A stretch of DNA of 64,000 bases from Bacillus bingmayongensis (GTDB taxonomy: Bacteria; Bacillota; Bacilli; Bacillales; Bacillaceae_G). The position numbers and the translations under genes are program-made. Location: positions 1,043,317 through 1,107,316 of the forward strand of contig NZ_JH921517.1 in NCBI RefSeq assembly GCF_000299035.1, in the 5' to 3' direction. Shown here one piece after another: positions 21,601-29,013 of this stretch. Position 1 is the first letter of the stretch. Each line of letters opens with the position of its first letter. The notes under the pieces were generated by a model that saw nothing but the letters and a program-made list of their open reading frames with translations, ran no database searches and was not told the origin of the DNA.

Positions 21601-21766
21601 CTTATTTACGAAGGAAACGATTGAAAGGTTAGTAAATAGTTTGAAAGAAATTCTAGCGGCCATAATAAATGATACACATATCAAATTAGAGGACATTGAG
21701 AGCCTTTCATCTTTACAGGAACTAGATGAAGTCTCATTACTCGAATTAGATGACTTGAAAATCTAG
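12665..21766 (+). CDS. hybrid NRPS-PKS, C-A-T-KS-AT-KR-ACP-C (AmiI-like)
   Basis: A 3033-residue megasynthase from a GTG start after GGAGATGATCTT. Order: C (HHILMDG, about 148); A (YTSGTTGRPKG, about 620; hand-read code D-L-T-K-I-G-E-V-G-K, Asn type); T (GGNSLN, about 1005); KS (Cys1240 in TACSTSL, HGTGT, NIGHLD); AT (GQGSQ; Ser1688 in GYSFG; His1786 in IAAHS); KR (GGLGFIG about 2218, Tyr in AYTAVNQ); ACP (GGDSLK, about 2527); C (DMHHIISDG, about 2717). It would take the acyl-D-Asn starter, add Asn, extend it with one C2 unit, reduce the ketone, and pass the chain to the next amino acid. The AT has IAAHS where malonyl-ATs have HAFHS, which fits the hydroxymalonyl-ACP made upstream. The acidic C-terminal tail may dock to the next NRPS. 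Confidence 0.92.
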   Translation: MSDKVEKLNRTNIENMLGLTTIQEGLLFHHLMEPDGDAYFEQMFLQIKGQIDQSYFKEAWKLTVENNEMLRTLFRWKEVMKPVQIILKENTVDIRYVDLSNRNEIDVKQLKEEVLSQDRKERFNLQDVPFRITICKISEENSWIIVSFHHILMDGWSMGIVLSEWMEAYKNLTEGQEVKFLTKPSYQAFVKWQQDQVRKKGKQEEYWKKLFKGWEPVRLMSKTEGSVQKSGRFSKHEMQLSASQVKALREFASENQVTLASVVYSVWGFLLMRYSDQEDVVFGTTVSGRNIELQGIEKMTGLFINTLPLRMHAHARSTVLDFIQTVNKQTKTRNEYEHTPLSDLKVYAGVTAEQQLFESNVVIENYPIDQVLKSSDHPLSIYHFEMFEQTELDLTLSVQAFNENIHLSYIYNPAVFTSNQMKMISEHFTRLLSNVLRHPEYSVPQLQMLTETEKEYQLNQICKYDGLTGYEERTVIDMFEEQVKKTPKAKAIEFGSEQLTYEELNKKVNQFAYFLKRKGVLPEQRIGIMTEHSIEMVIACLAILKTGAAYVPIDPDYPRERIEYLLNDSGVKILLTQEMNNVTYSYNGMKFDIKNRELYQGNDENPAKNYGSQNIAYCIYTSGTTGRPKGVLVKHLGLENYIDWAAKKYVRGEKRDFALYTSLAFDLTITSIFTPLVTGNTIIIYHHNNRQLLVEHILRDNRAHVMKLTPSHLYFIKDLQFPNSAMKCFILGGEQLETSLAKKIEKNFDHQVEIFNEYGPTETVVGCTSYLYSSTKDHNVDVPIGLPATQTDIYILDRHMNLLPQGMIGELYIGGKGVARGYLGRDELTKERFVENPFKPGERLYKTGDAACFIPDGNIRFLGRKDEQIKLRGYRIEIGEIEHWLNTYEKIKSAAVAVKIDPSETPCLVAYFTSSQSVKQKELRDYLSRYLPEYMVPSHFIAVDTMPLTANGKLDKKALPAINKTVRKEDEAEPNSDTTKIIQEIWHNVLGVANIGVHDKFFEIGGNSLNLIQVNQQLSKKMGKDIPMVEMFRRPTIFTLADYLLGVEQEPSEKKDTTDKPIHVRKANEHIAIIGMAGRFPGAKNLDEFWENLRGGVESISFFTDEELLEAGIDKQTLDRPDYVKAKGIIEGPDLFDAPFFGYSPVQVEMMDPQIRLLHEYAWKALEDAGCVSTEYHGKIGLFTGSSSNFQWIQRFAKSLDGSMSELFEIGSLNDTYTVSTRIAHKLNLKGPAITLQTACSTSLVALHLACQSILNGESDVALAGGVSILHPVTSGYIYQENMVKSPDGHCRAFDQAANGTVGGDGVGFVVLKSLSQALADGDQIHAVVKGSAINNDGDQKIGYNAPSVQGQMQVIQEAITMANINPETINYVETHGTGTALGDPIEIDALTKAFQTNKRRFCRIGSVKTNIGHLDAAAGIAGLIKTVLSLKNKHYVPSLHFKQANPNIDFENSPFFVNDQLTPWEKNSTPRRAGISSFGMGGTNAHVILEEAPSCKRKENPRSYQLFPLSAKTRTGLEKMKKDLLHHIESNENLNITDASYTLQTGRKHFDYKQIFVAKDREEAVRLLTQSQERGIGSITHTQQNKEKKLVFMFSGQGSQYVNMGLNLYREEPLFKKTMDACFQEFYNITGERLEMILYPDKQHEETAFKKILETKYAQPAIFSIEYALAVLLMNWGMRPWTMIGYSFGELTAATLSGVFTLCDAMKLICLRGQSMQEAPKGAMLSVPLPEKEIQALLPEQISLAVVNDSSCIVSGLEEEIFAFEEQLKQKKLLCMRLKGSIAAHSHVMAHAAKVFGEQAKHMSYQKPKIPFFSNLTGDWMTDKDAVNCEYWMKHMTEPVRFAEGIQKLSNYEDIIFIEIGPGQDLSVLVKRSLKIEKNQQACNMLRHAKQSMSDVQFLLGKIGMLWMHGTKIDWISFHLNRNPGKISLPTYPFEKESFWYETNKSPVPPVISSEGVKKPLRDWFYMPQWKKEILPFSSQGQGNNECVLIFMEETAFAQQLITEVTKVQDHCIIVQKGSHFNKHENNLYTIRPDSADDYQQLFDSLIKDDNHISRVIHLWGLAERDTKVETPEWTKQMQSECFYSLLYLGQVLKKRVIDQEVHITVLSSLAYYIGGETVLYPEKALHLGPSMVISQESPLLHYRIIDIDKQQIGTWKEEKLLKLLQEEFLRDKGSILTVYRDNKRYIRDYVQTALPSQSMKGNIGHLKQNGVYILIGGLGFIGLNLAQTLAEKTQGKLILTSRSGLPPRKEWQLLIESHSQDDPIVKKIMKVKAIEEAGAQVIIAALDVGKEEDINEVVQLAERTFGMVNGVIYAAGVTGEQSFRMIEQTDKAFSEAHLQAKMNGVLLLEKVLRDRPLDFCILLSSLSPILGGLGFTAYTAVNQFIDTFVYQHNLNHPVPWTSLNFDGWEFEDGKNPDIPIAKNLQETLIRANEGRNVFEIILRLGHFDQIIVSATNLQERIDKYVDRLQLSGEKDTKEKLPLYDRPEISTEYMEPVTVLEKELSIYWQNFFKISQIGIDDDFFEMGGDSLKAINFISIIHKAFSVVIPLPEFFKIPTIREMAQYLSGAEKKTYQIIEKAPQKDFYPLSSAQKRLYLVQQFDKTSTGYNEFTAGRIVGKLNMEKLERTFMKLIKRHESLRTSFVVIDGVPVQKIEDNVEFHVEFFDLSDINDQLKSEQSQKEVINQFLKPFELEQAPLMRTGVMKVTENEYVLMLDMHHIISDGLSQDILISEFMDLYDGKELTSLELQYKDFSEWQNQMLASNELNKLGEYWIKRLEGAPVLQLPTDYKRPEVKSFTGAHYQFRISKEELTAFKRIIAKEDATLFMGILTIYQILLHKLTGQSDIVVGVPVAGRKQEELQKIIGIFVNMLPLRFYPKKEMTFIDLLRHVRQLVIEDFEHQDYQYENMVRDLKLKRDMSRNLIFDVVFALQNLNQPELEIEGIKLHDYKYETAVSRFDLLWIVTEEDGLSAVIEYNTDLFTKETIERLVNSLKEILAAIINDTHIKLEDIESLSSLQELDEVSLLELDDLKI

Positions 21767-21786
21767 TATAAAGAGGTGAGTAAAAA

Positions 21787-24447
21787 GTGGATGAATTAAA
21801 AGTAGCAACTCTTGAAAAGGTGAGAGAACGGACGTATTGGACAGATATTTTATCTGAGGCTCAGCCAGCTGTGCAATTTCCTTATCTTTCACATCGCCTC
21901 AATCAAAGAGATGAAGCAGCCAGTCTGACATTTACGATTCCATCTAATCTAAGTAAGAAAATTTTAGAGTCAGCAGGGGAATCGGATTTGCGCATGTTTA
22001 CCATTTTAATGACTGTAACTGTAGTTTTAATGCATCGTTATAGCGGTAAGTCGGAATTACTGACTGCCGCTCCTATAATTAAGCAAAAAAATACACAAAC
22101 GGGTATCAATAACATACTTCCATTAAAAGTAGAAATTGAGTCTAAAATGAACTTCAGGGAATGTCTTCAACGTGTAAAGGAGGCAATGAAGGGTGCATTC
22201 ATTCATCAAAATTACCCTGTGAAAAGTCTCTTAGATGAGCTGTGGATGATACAAAAGAAAAATCAAAATTATTTTGGTTTTTCTCTAATGTTAGAAAACC
22301 TTCACCAGGAAACAACACTGAAAGAAATGAATACCGATCTGTTAATTTCATTCAAGCGTGGAGAAGGTGATCACCTTAGTGGGGGGATTTTCTGGAATCT
22401 TCGCCATTATGATCAAGAAACAATACGCAGGCTGTCAAGCCATTTCTGTACGCTGGCAGAACAAGCTTTAAATTCACCAGAAAAAGAAGTGTCTGAATAT
22501 AAAATACTTTCTGATGAAGAGTTGGAACAAATGAAGGTATTCAACCAAATTATACAAACTTATCCTGAGGACAAATCGATTGTTGAATTATTTCAAGAGC
22601 AGGTAAGACAAAATCCTGATCATCTTGCGGTTGTTTTTGAGGACGTGCGCTATACGTATCGAGAGGTTGATGATTTGTCAGAGCGCATCGCTATGTTTTT
22701 AAGAAAAAAGAATGTAAATCAGAATGAACCAATCGGTCTTATGGTTTATCGTTCGGCCGAAATGATTATTGCGATACTAGGTATATTAAAAGCGGGTTGT
22801 CCATATTTACCGATTGATGTTCACCTACCTGTTGAAAGAATATGTTATATGCTTGAAAACAGCTGTACAAAGGTGATTTTGACAAATTCTACAGAAATAT
22901 TACCGATAGAAAATAGAGATATCATTCTAATTGATGACTTGTTTGATTTCATTGGAAATATGGCGGTTCATAGTGATAAACCTGTACCCACAGATTTGGC
23001 TTATGTTTTATATACATCCGGTACAACAGGGAATCCAAAAGGTGTGATGGTTGAACATCGTCAAGTCATAAATTTAGTACATGGACTAAAAAACCGTCAT
23101 CTTAATAGATTATCATTAGAAAGTCTTCATATCGGAATGCTGGCATCACATATATTTGATGCTTCTGTACAAACGATGTTTCCAGCTCTGCTTTTAGGTC
23201 ATACTCTTTACATTGCACCTGACAATATTAGAGTGGATGGAAAACAATTATGGTCTTTCTATGAAAAAAACCACATTCATGTGTCAGATGCAACACCTTC
23301 ACATTTACGTTTAATGACTGAAGCAGTTTCGGATAATGATTCCCATTGCGTTCAAGAATTAAAACTGCTTTTAGTCGGAGGGGAAATTCTAACATCAGAA
23401 TTAGTGAACCGATTTTTACAAACTTTTAAGAAAAGTAGACCGATTATGACAAATAACTATGGTCCAACAGAATGCTCTGTACAATCTACTGCATTTATAA
23501 TTCCTGAAGATTGGAATGAAAATGTGATTCCAATTGGAAGTCCAATGCCGAATGAACAAATATATATAGTGGATTCGTTTGATCAACTTGTACCAATTGG
23601 TATATTTGGAGAATTATGCATTTCTGGTGATGGTGTCGCAAGGGGATATATAAATCAGCCTGAGTTAACCAATCGAAAGTTCACATGGCTTCCTAGTCTT
23701 CCTGATAAAAAAGTGTATCGTACTGGTGATTTAGCGAGATGGCGTTCAGACGGCTTAATAGAATTTTTGGGAAGAAATGATAATCAAGTGAAGATCAGAG
23801 GTTTTAGAGTTGAACTGGATGAAATAAAGCAAGCTTTGCTTAATTTTCGAGAACTTGGTCAATGTGTTCGTGAAGTGGTTGTGGTTCCACAGCAAAAAGA
23901 ATCACAAGATCAATTTCTTTGTGCATATATCATATCAGACAAGCCACTGAATCAAAGAAAGCTGCGGGAATTTTTGAGCACGAAAGTGCCTAGTTATATG
24001 ATCCCAAGACACTTTATTCGAATTGATAAGTTTCCAATGAATATATCAGGTAAATTGGATTATCGTGCACTTCCTGATCCTGCGGAGCAGATGGTACTCA
24101 ATGAAACCGTGATAAAGGCTCATAATGAAACTGAAAAAAGACTAATTTCTATTTTTTCCGAAATCTTAAATATCTCAGCTTCACAAATTAGTATTGAAGA
24201 CAATTTTTTTGATATTGGAGGCAACTCATTTAACATTGTTGAATTGTCACACAAGATACTAAAAGAATTTCATAGAGAAATATCTGTTTTACAATTGTTC
24301 CAGTTTACATCTGTATCTGAAATTGCCGCTCTATTAAACAATACACATGATAATCAAAAATTGCTGGACAGTAGTGAAGATGAGGAGGATGAATCTTTTG
24401 AATTAGAAAATATCGCGCAATTGTTAGGGGGGAGTAATGATGAGTAA
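21787..24447 (+). CDS. NRPS, partial C-A-T (AmiJ-like)
   Basis: An 886-residue NRPS from a GTG start after AAGAGGTGAG. The first 235 residues resemble only the C-terminal half of a condensation domain and lack HHxxxDG; the complete C domain sits at the end of the preceding protein. The A domain (about 255-765) has YTSGTTGNPKG, NNYGPTE and ISGKLDYR. My hand-read code is D-A-Q-D-L-G-N-V-Q-K. From memory that matches a published Gln code at 8/10 and one Leu code at 7/10, so specificity is open. Amicoumacin and xenocoumacin use Leu here. A T domain with GGNSFN lies near 817. The tail is strongly acidic (DSSEDEEDESFE) and probably docks to the next PKS, whose start overlaps this stop. Confidence 0.88.
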   Translation: MDELKVATLEKVRERTYWTDILSEAQPAVQFPYLSHRLNQRDEAASLTFTIPSNLSKKILESAGESDLRMFTILMTVTVVLMHRYSGKSELLTAAPIIKQKNTQTGINNILPLKVEIESKMNFRECLQRVKEAMKGAFIHQNYPVKSLLDELWMIQKKNQNYFGFSLMLENLHQETTLKEMNTDLLISFKRGEGDHLSGGIFWNLRHYDQETIRRLSSHFCTLAEQALNSPEKEVSEYKILSDEELEQMKVFNQIIQTYPEDKSIVELFQEQVRQNPDHLAVVFEDVRYTYREVDDLSERIAMFLRKKNVNQNEPIGLMVYRSAEMIIAILGILKAGCPYLPIDVHLPVERICYMLENSCTKVILTNSTEILPIENRDIILIDDLFDFIGNMAVHSDKPVPTDLAYVLYTSGTTGNPKGVMVEHRQVINLVHGLKNRHLNRLSLESLHIGMLASHIFDASVQTMFPALLLGHTLYIAPDNIRVDGKQLWSFYEKNHIHVSDATPSHLRLMTEAVSDNDSHCVQELKLLLVGGEILTSELVNRFLQTFKKSRPIMTNNYGPTECSVQSTAFIIPEDWNENVIPIGSPMPNEQIYIVDSFDQLVPIGIFGELCISGDGVARGYINQPELTNRKFTWLPSLPDKKVYRTGDLARWRSDGLIEFLGRNDNQVKIRGFRVELDEIKQALLNFRELGQCVREVVVVPQQKESQDQFLCAYIISDKPLNQRKLREFLSTKVPSYMIPRHFIRIDKFPMNISGKLDYRALPDPAEQMVLNETVIKAHNETEKRLISIFSEILNISASQISIEDNFFDIGGNSFNIVELSHKILKEFHREISVLQLFQFTSVSEIAALLNNTHDNQKLLDSSEDEEDESFELENIAQLLGGSNDE

Positions 24448-27400
24448 GACAACAGGTTTAGAAATTGCTGTCATAGGTATGGCGTGCCGTTTTCCGGGTG
24501 CAAACAATATTAAAGAATTTTGGAGAAATCTAAAAAGTGGTACGGAATCTATCACCTTTTTTTCTAAAGAAGAGTTGTTAAAAGCTGGTGTTAAAGAAGA
24601 AGTACTAAATAATGATAACTATGTGCGGGCAAAAGGAACAGTCGATAATTATAATCATTTTGATGCAGAGTTTTTCGGATATTCTAAGCGAGAGGCAGAA
24701 GTAATGGATCCACAAATCCGTATGTTTCATGAAGTAGCTTGGGAATCGCTGGAGGATGCGGGGTATAATCCCGAATCTTACGATCAACCAATAGGACTGT
24801 TTGGAGCGGCATCAGCCAATTTATATTGGCAGGCATCTTCGATGCTATTACGGAATAATAGCGCATCTGAACAATTTTCAGCTATACAATTAACAGATAA
24901 GGATTTTATGAATACGAAAATCTCATACAAGTTAAATTTAACAGGACCAAGTGTAGCAGTTGACACGGCATGTTCATCCTCTTTAACAGCTGTTCATCTT
25001 GCCTCTCGTTCCTTACTTACAGGAGACTGTAAAATGGCACTAGCAGGAGGGGTTACGGTGTATTCTCCTCATAAGAAAGGGTATATGTATCAAGAAGGAA
25101 TGATCATGTCTCCTGATGGCCACTGTCGTGCGTTTGATGCGGAAGCGAGGGGAACCGTCGGTGGAGAAGGGTGTGGTGTGGTTGTATTAAAGACACTTAA
25201 ACAAGCAATAAAAGATCGTGATCATATTTATGCGGTTATTAAGGGTTCTGCCTATAACAATGATGGTAGTCGAAAAGTTGGTTATACAGCCCCTAGTATT
25301 GACGGTCAGGCGGAGGTTATAAAAAAAGCGCTGAAAATCAGCAAAGTAGAACCTGAAAGTATCTCTTATATTGAAGCGCATGGAACGGGTACATCCCTAG
25401 GAGATCCAGTAGAAATTGAAGCTTTAAAACAAGCTTTTAATACAAATAAGTACCAATACTGCGGAATAGGATCTGTAAAAACTAATATTGGTCATTTAGA
25501 TTCAGCGGCTGGAATTGCTGGTTTTATTAAAGTAGCGTTGACTTTATATAAAAAAACATTAATACCAAGTCTTCATTATCGAAAACCGAATCCGAAAATT
25601 GATTTTGAGAACAGCCCTTTTTATGTGAATACAACTGTGAAAAAGTGGACGAAGGAAAATGTTTTCCGAGCTGGAGTAAGCTCTTTTGGAATCGGTGGAA
25701 CAAATGTCCATGTTGTAATGGAAGAGCCACCACTTCAAAGTAGAGATTTTAAGGAATCAAAAATGGATCAATTAATGGTCCTTTCCGCAAGGTCTGAAGA
25801 AACAGTTGAAAAATCAGTGGAACGTTTAAAATATTTTATAGCAGAGAATCAGCATATACCGTTAAAGGATATGGCCTATACATTACAGGTAGGACGTAAG
25901 CACTTTCCTTATCGTCAGACATTTACTATTGGTCAACATGGTATGACTGGTCATGAATTAAAGCCTTATCGCTGCTTACAGCAGCCTGCAGTTATTTTTA
26001 TGTTTTCAGGACAAGGTTCTCAGTACGTGAACATGGGAAAAGACTTATATGATAAAGAACCTGTTTTTAAAATGGAAATAGAACGTTGCTTTTCTATCGT
26101 AGAAGAAATAGAAGGAGTACATTTCAAAAAGATTTTGTACCCAGAGAATGCTCAGGACACGGCAACAGCTGAGAAATTGATCCATCAGACAGTTTACACG
26201 CAGATTATTCTATTTTCTTTTGAATATGCATTAGCTTCTTTATTAATAAGTCGTGGTATTAAGCCTCATTACATGATAGGTCATAGCCTTGGAGAACTGA
26301 CAGCAGCTTGCTTGTCAGGTGTATTTACCTTAGAGGATGCGCTTAAGATTGTAATAACGAGGGGTAATTTGATGCAAACGATGCCTGAAGGTGACATGGT
26401 AAGTGTGGCAATGTCGGCAAAAAATGTAGAAAAAGAGCTAATAGAAGGGATTGAGCTGTCAGCTGTTAATAGCTCGGATCTCTCTGTTGTTTCAGGTTCA
26501 ACAGAGAAAATGAAAACTTTTGCATTAGGGTTAGAAAAAAAAGGAATCACGGTTCAGTATTTAAAAACATCTCATGCATTTCATTCGAGCATGATGCAAA
26601 CAGCGTCGATCCATTTTGCGAGAATGCTCAAAGGGATGCATTTTAGAGAACCTTCTATACCATTTCTTTCAAATGTAACTGGTACATGGATTGAAAATGA
26701 AGAAGTAATGGATTCAGAATACTGGGCATCGCAAATAAGAAGTAAAGTGGAGTTTGATGCCGGACTACAAACGCTTTTTAATATGGGAGAAGCCATCTTC
26801 GTTGAAGTTGGACCGGGAAACACGCTGTGTCAATTTGTCAGAAAACATAAAAATTATTCAAAAAATCACGCAGCAGTAAATTTGATTAGGCATCCAAAGG
26901 AAATAGGAGAAGACTATGCGTATTTACTAAATGGAATCGGGAAACTTTGGAAACTAGGTGTCAGTATCAATTGGGGAGAATTCCAAGGAAGTGAGCAATA
27001 TAAGCGTGTGTCACTTCCGACGTATCCTTTTGAACATCAACGATTTCCTGAGCCTCACGAGTTCTCTGAAAATATGGAAGGAAGACTAAAGGGGCAAATA
27101 ATATCCATAGATAAGCAACAACCGCCTTTTGATGAATGGTTTTATATTCCAGTCTGGGAGCGGATAGAACCGGCAATCAAATCAATACGTCATCAGGGGA
27201 AAAAGGTAATTGTTTTTGAAGAGACAGAGCGTCTAAGTGAGTATTTAAAGAACCAAGGTGCGGAAGTCGTAACAGTTAAAGTGGGTAAAAATTTTTTGGA
27301 AATAGGAAAAAATGTATTCGAAGCAGATCATCATCAAACTCCACATTTACAGTTACTCATGAGCAAGTTGAAAGAGAAAGATTTTGTACCTGATGATGTT

Positions 27401-28972
27401 GTGTGTATGTGGAAACCAGTAGAGGGAGATGAGATGGCGGACTTAGAAAAGACCTTGTCAGGCTATCTTCCGATTTTAGATATTGTGCGATTAATAGGAG
27501 CAGATAGCACTAAAAAAGTGAATCTCACTGTTATTACGAACAAAGGGCATGATGTAACAGGAACAGAGCATCTGCAACCTCATCAAGCTGCCATTGCAGG
27601 AGTTTGTTTAACAATTCCACAAGAATATAAAAATATTAAATGTAAAAATATTGATCTTTGCCTTGAAGAGAAAGAGTATGACACAGAGGAATGGCCTAGT
27701 TTTATTTCATATGAATTAGTAAAAGATGATTCACAAGCAGTTGTTGCATATCGAGGTAAAAGTCGCTGGATACGGGGGACAAAAAAGGTAAGTAAATCTA
27801 ATAATATCTCAACTTCTAGCATGCTTAAGAAAAAAGGAGTTTATATTATTACCGGAGGACTTGGAGGCATTGGTTTAACATTAGCAGCTTATTTGGCAAA
27901 GCATGTTCAGGCAAGGCTTGTTTTAATCAGTCGTACTTCAGTTCCTAAAAGAGAACTATGGCATGAAGAATCAATTCGGGAAACTATTCAAGCCAGAAAA
28001 ATAAAGAAACTGTTGGAGTTAGAAAAGCTTGGGGCAGAATTACTCGTTATAGAAGCTGACATATCAGAAGAGGATATGCTTCAAAAGGCTATAGCTAGAA
28101 CAATAGAGCGATTTGGTGGTGAGATAAACGGTATCATTCATGCAGCTGGGATTGCTGACGGGAAAATGATTCATACAAGATCAATAGAAGATGAGAAAAA
28201 GATATTGAGAGCAAAATTAAAGGGTACATTGCTATTACGAAAGATATTAAAAGATAAAAAAATAGATTTCTTTCTTCTTTGTTCCTCCCTTGTTTCATTT
28301 TTAGGTGCTGGTGGACAGGTAGCTTATGCAGCAGCTAATGCCTTTTTGGATAGCTATGCACATGCTGCTATGAGAGAAGGAAAAAATGTAATAACGGTGA
28401 ATTGGGATCGTTGGGATAAAGTTGGAATGTCATTTGAATGGGAAACTGCTGGCTTATTATCTCGATCACTTAAGGAACGGGAAAGTGAAAATAATGGAAT
28501 GCAACCTGCTGAAGGGGCACAAGCATTCATAGAAGTATTGCAGCTTGGTTATCCGCAAGTTCTTGTCTCGTTAAGTGATTTAAATACAAGAATAGAAAAT
28601 AGATTGTATCAAACAGTTGAGAAACAGCAGGATGCAACAGTTACTAAAAATGATTTAGGTAGTCTTGAAGAAAAGTTGACTAACATTTTTAAAGATTTTT
28701 TCCATTCTCAACAGACTGATATAAATGAGAATTTCTTCGAACTAGGGGCGTCTTCACTTGATTTACTCCAAGTGAGTGGAATCATAAAATCTGAATTGGG
28801 GTTGGAGGTTCCTGTTGTCATGATGTACAGCCATCCATCAATAGCATCTTTAGCAAATGCTATAAAATCCCAGCATGGGTACAATGAACAGGAAAATGTA
28901 AAAAAAATTGACAGACAGCAAGCGATAAACGAAGGGAAAAACCGTAGGAAACAGCGTTTAATACGAAAATAA
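24437..28972 (+). CDS. type I PKS, KS-AT-KR-ACP (AmiK-like)
   Basis: A 1511-residue single-module PKS. The KS has Cys near 177 in DTACSSSL plus HGTGT and NIGHLD. The AT has FMFSGQGSQY near 522, GHSLGEL near 615 and SHAFHS near 713, all typical of malonyl-CoA. The KR has GGLGGIG near 1140 and YAAANAF. The ACP has LGASSLD near 1436. No DH or ER is evident. It would add the first C2 unit after the amino acid and reduce the ketone to the hydroxyl that later closes the lactone ring. The C-terminal tail is very basic (KNRRKQRLIRK), and the next PKS ends in a similar basic tail, so these are likely docking elements. Its ATG lies inside the end of the NRPS gene. Confidence 0.93.
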   Translation: MMSKTTGLEIAVIGMACRFPGANNIKEFWRNLKSGTESITFFSKEELLKAGVKEEVLNNDNYVRAKGTVDNYNHFDAEFFGYSKREAEVMDPQIRMFHEVAWESLEDAGYNPESYDQPIGLFGAASANLYWQASSMLLRNNSASEQFSAIQLTDKDFMNTKISYKLNLTGPSVAVDTACSSSLTAVHLASRSLLTGDCKMALAGGVTVYSPHKKGYMYQEGMIMSPDGHCRAFDAEARGTVGGEGCGVVVLKTLKQAIKDRDHIYAVIKGSAYNNDGSRKVGYTAPSIDGQAEVIKKALKISKVEPESISYIEAHGTGTSLGDPVEIEALKQAFNTNKYQYCGIGSVKTNIGHLDSAAGIAGFIKVALTLYKKTLIPSLHYRKPNPKIDFENSPFYVNTTVKKWTKENVFRAGVSSFGIGGTNVHVVMEEPPLQSRDFKESKMDQLMVLSARSEETVEKSVERLKYFIAENQHIPLKDMAYTLQVGRKHFPYRQTFTIGQHGMTGHELKPYRCLQQPAVIFMFSGQGSQYVNMGKDLYDKEPVFKMEIERCFSIVEEIEGVHFKKILYPENAQDTATAEKLIHQTVYTQIILFSFEYALASLLISRGIKPHYMIGHSLGELTAACLSGVFTLEDALKIVITRGNLMQTMPEGDMVSVAMSAKNVEKELIEGIELSAVNSSDLSVVSGSTEKMKTFALGLEKKGITVQYLKTSHAFHSSMMQTASIHFARMLKGMHFREPSIPFLSNVTGTWIENEEVMDSEYWASQIRSKVEFDAGLQTLFNMGEAIFVEVGPGNTLCQFVRKHKNYSKNHAAVNLIRHPKEIGEDYAYLLNGIGKLWKLGVSINWGEFQGSEQYKRVSLPTYPFEHQRFPEPHEFSENMEGRLKGQIISIDKQQPPFDEWFYIPVWERIEPAIKSIRHQGKKVIVFEETERLSEYLKNQGAEVVTVKVGKNFLEIGKNVFEADHHQTPHLQLLMSKLKEKDFVPDDVVCMWKPVEGDEMADLEKTLSGYLPILDIVRLIGADSTKKVNLTVITNKGHDVTGTEHLQPHQAAIAGVCLTIPQEYKNIKCKNIDLCLEEKEYDTEEWPSFISYELVKDDSQAVVAYRGKSRWIRGTKKVSKSNNISTSSMLKKKGVYIITGGLGGIGLTLAAYLAKHVQARLVLISRTSVPKRELWHEESIRETIQARKIKKLLELEKLGAELLVIEADISEEDMLQKAIARTIERFGGEINGIIHAAGIADGKMIHTRSIEDEKKILRAKLKGTLLLRKILKDKKIDFFLLCSSLVSFLGAGGQVAYAAANAFLDSYAHAAMREGKNVITVNWDRWDKVGMSFEWETAGLLSRSLKERESENNGMQPAEGAQAFIEVLQLGYPQVLVSLSDLNTRIENRLYQTVEKQQDATVTKNDLGSLEEKLTNIFKDFFHSQQTDINENFFELGASSLDLLQVSGIIKSELGLEVPVVMMYSHPSIASLANAIKSQHGYNEQENVKKIDRQQAINEGKNRRKQRLIRK

Positions 28973-29013
28973 ATGTAACCCACACTTTAATTTTAGATAG
29001 GAGAGTGAAATCT

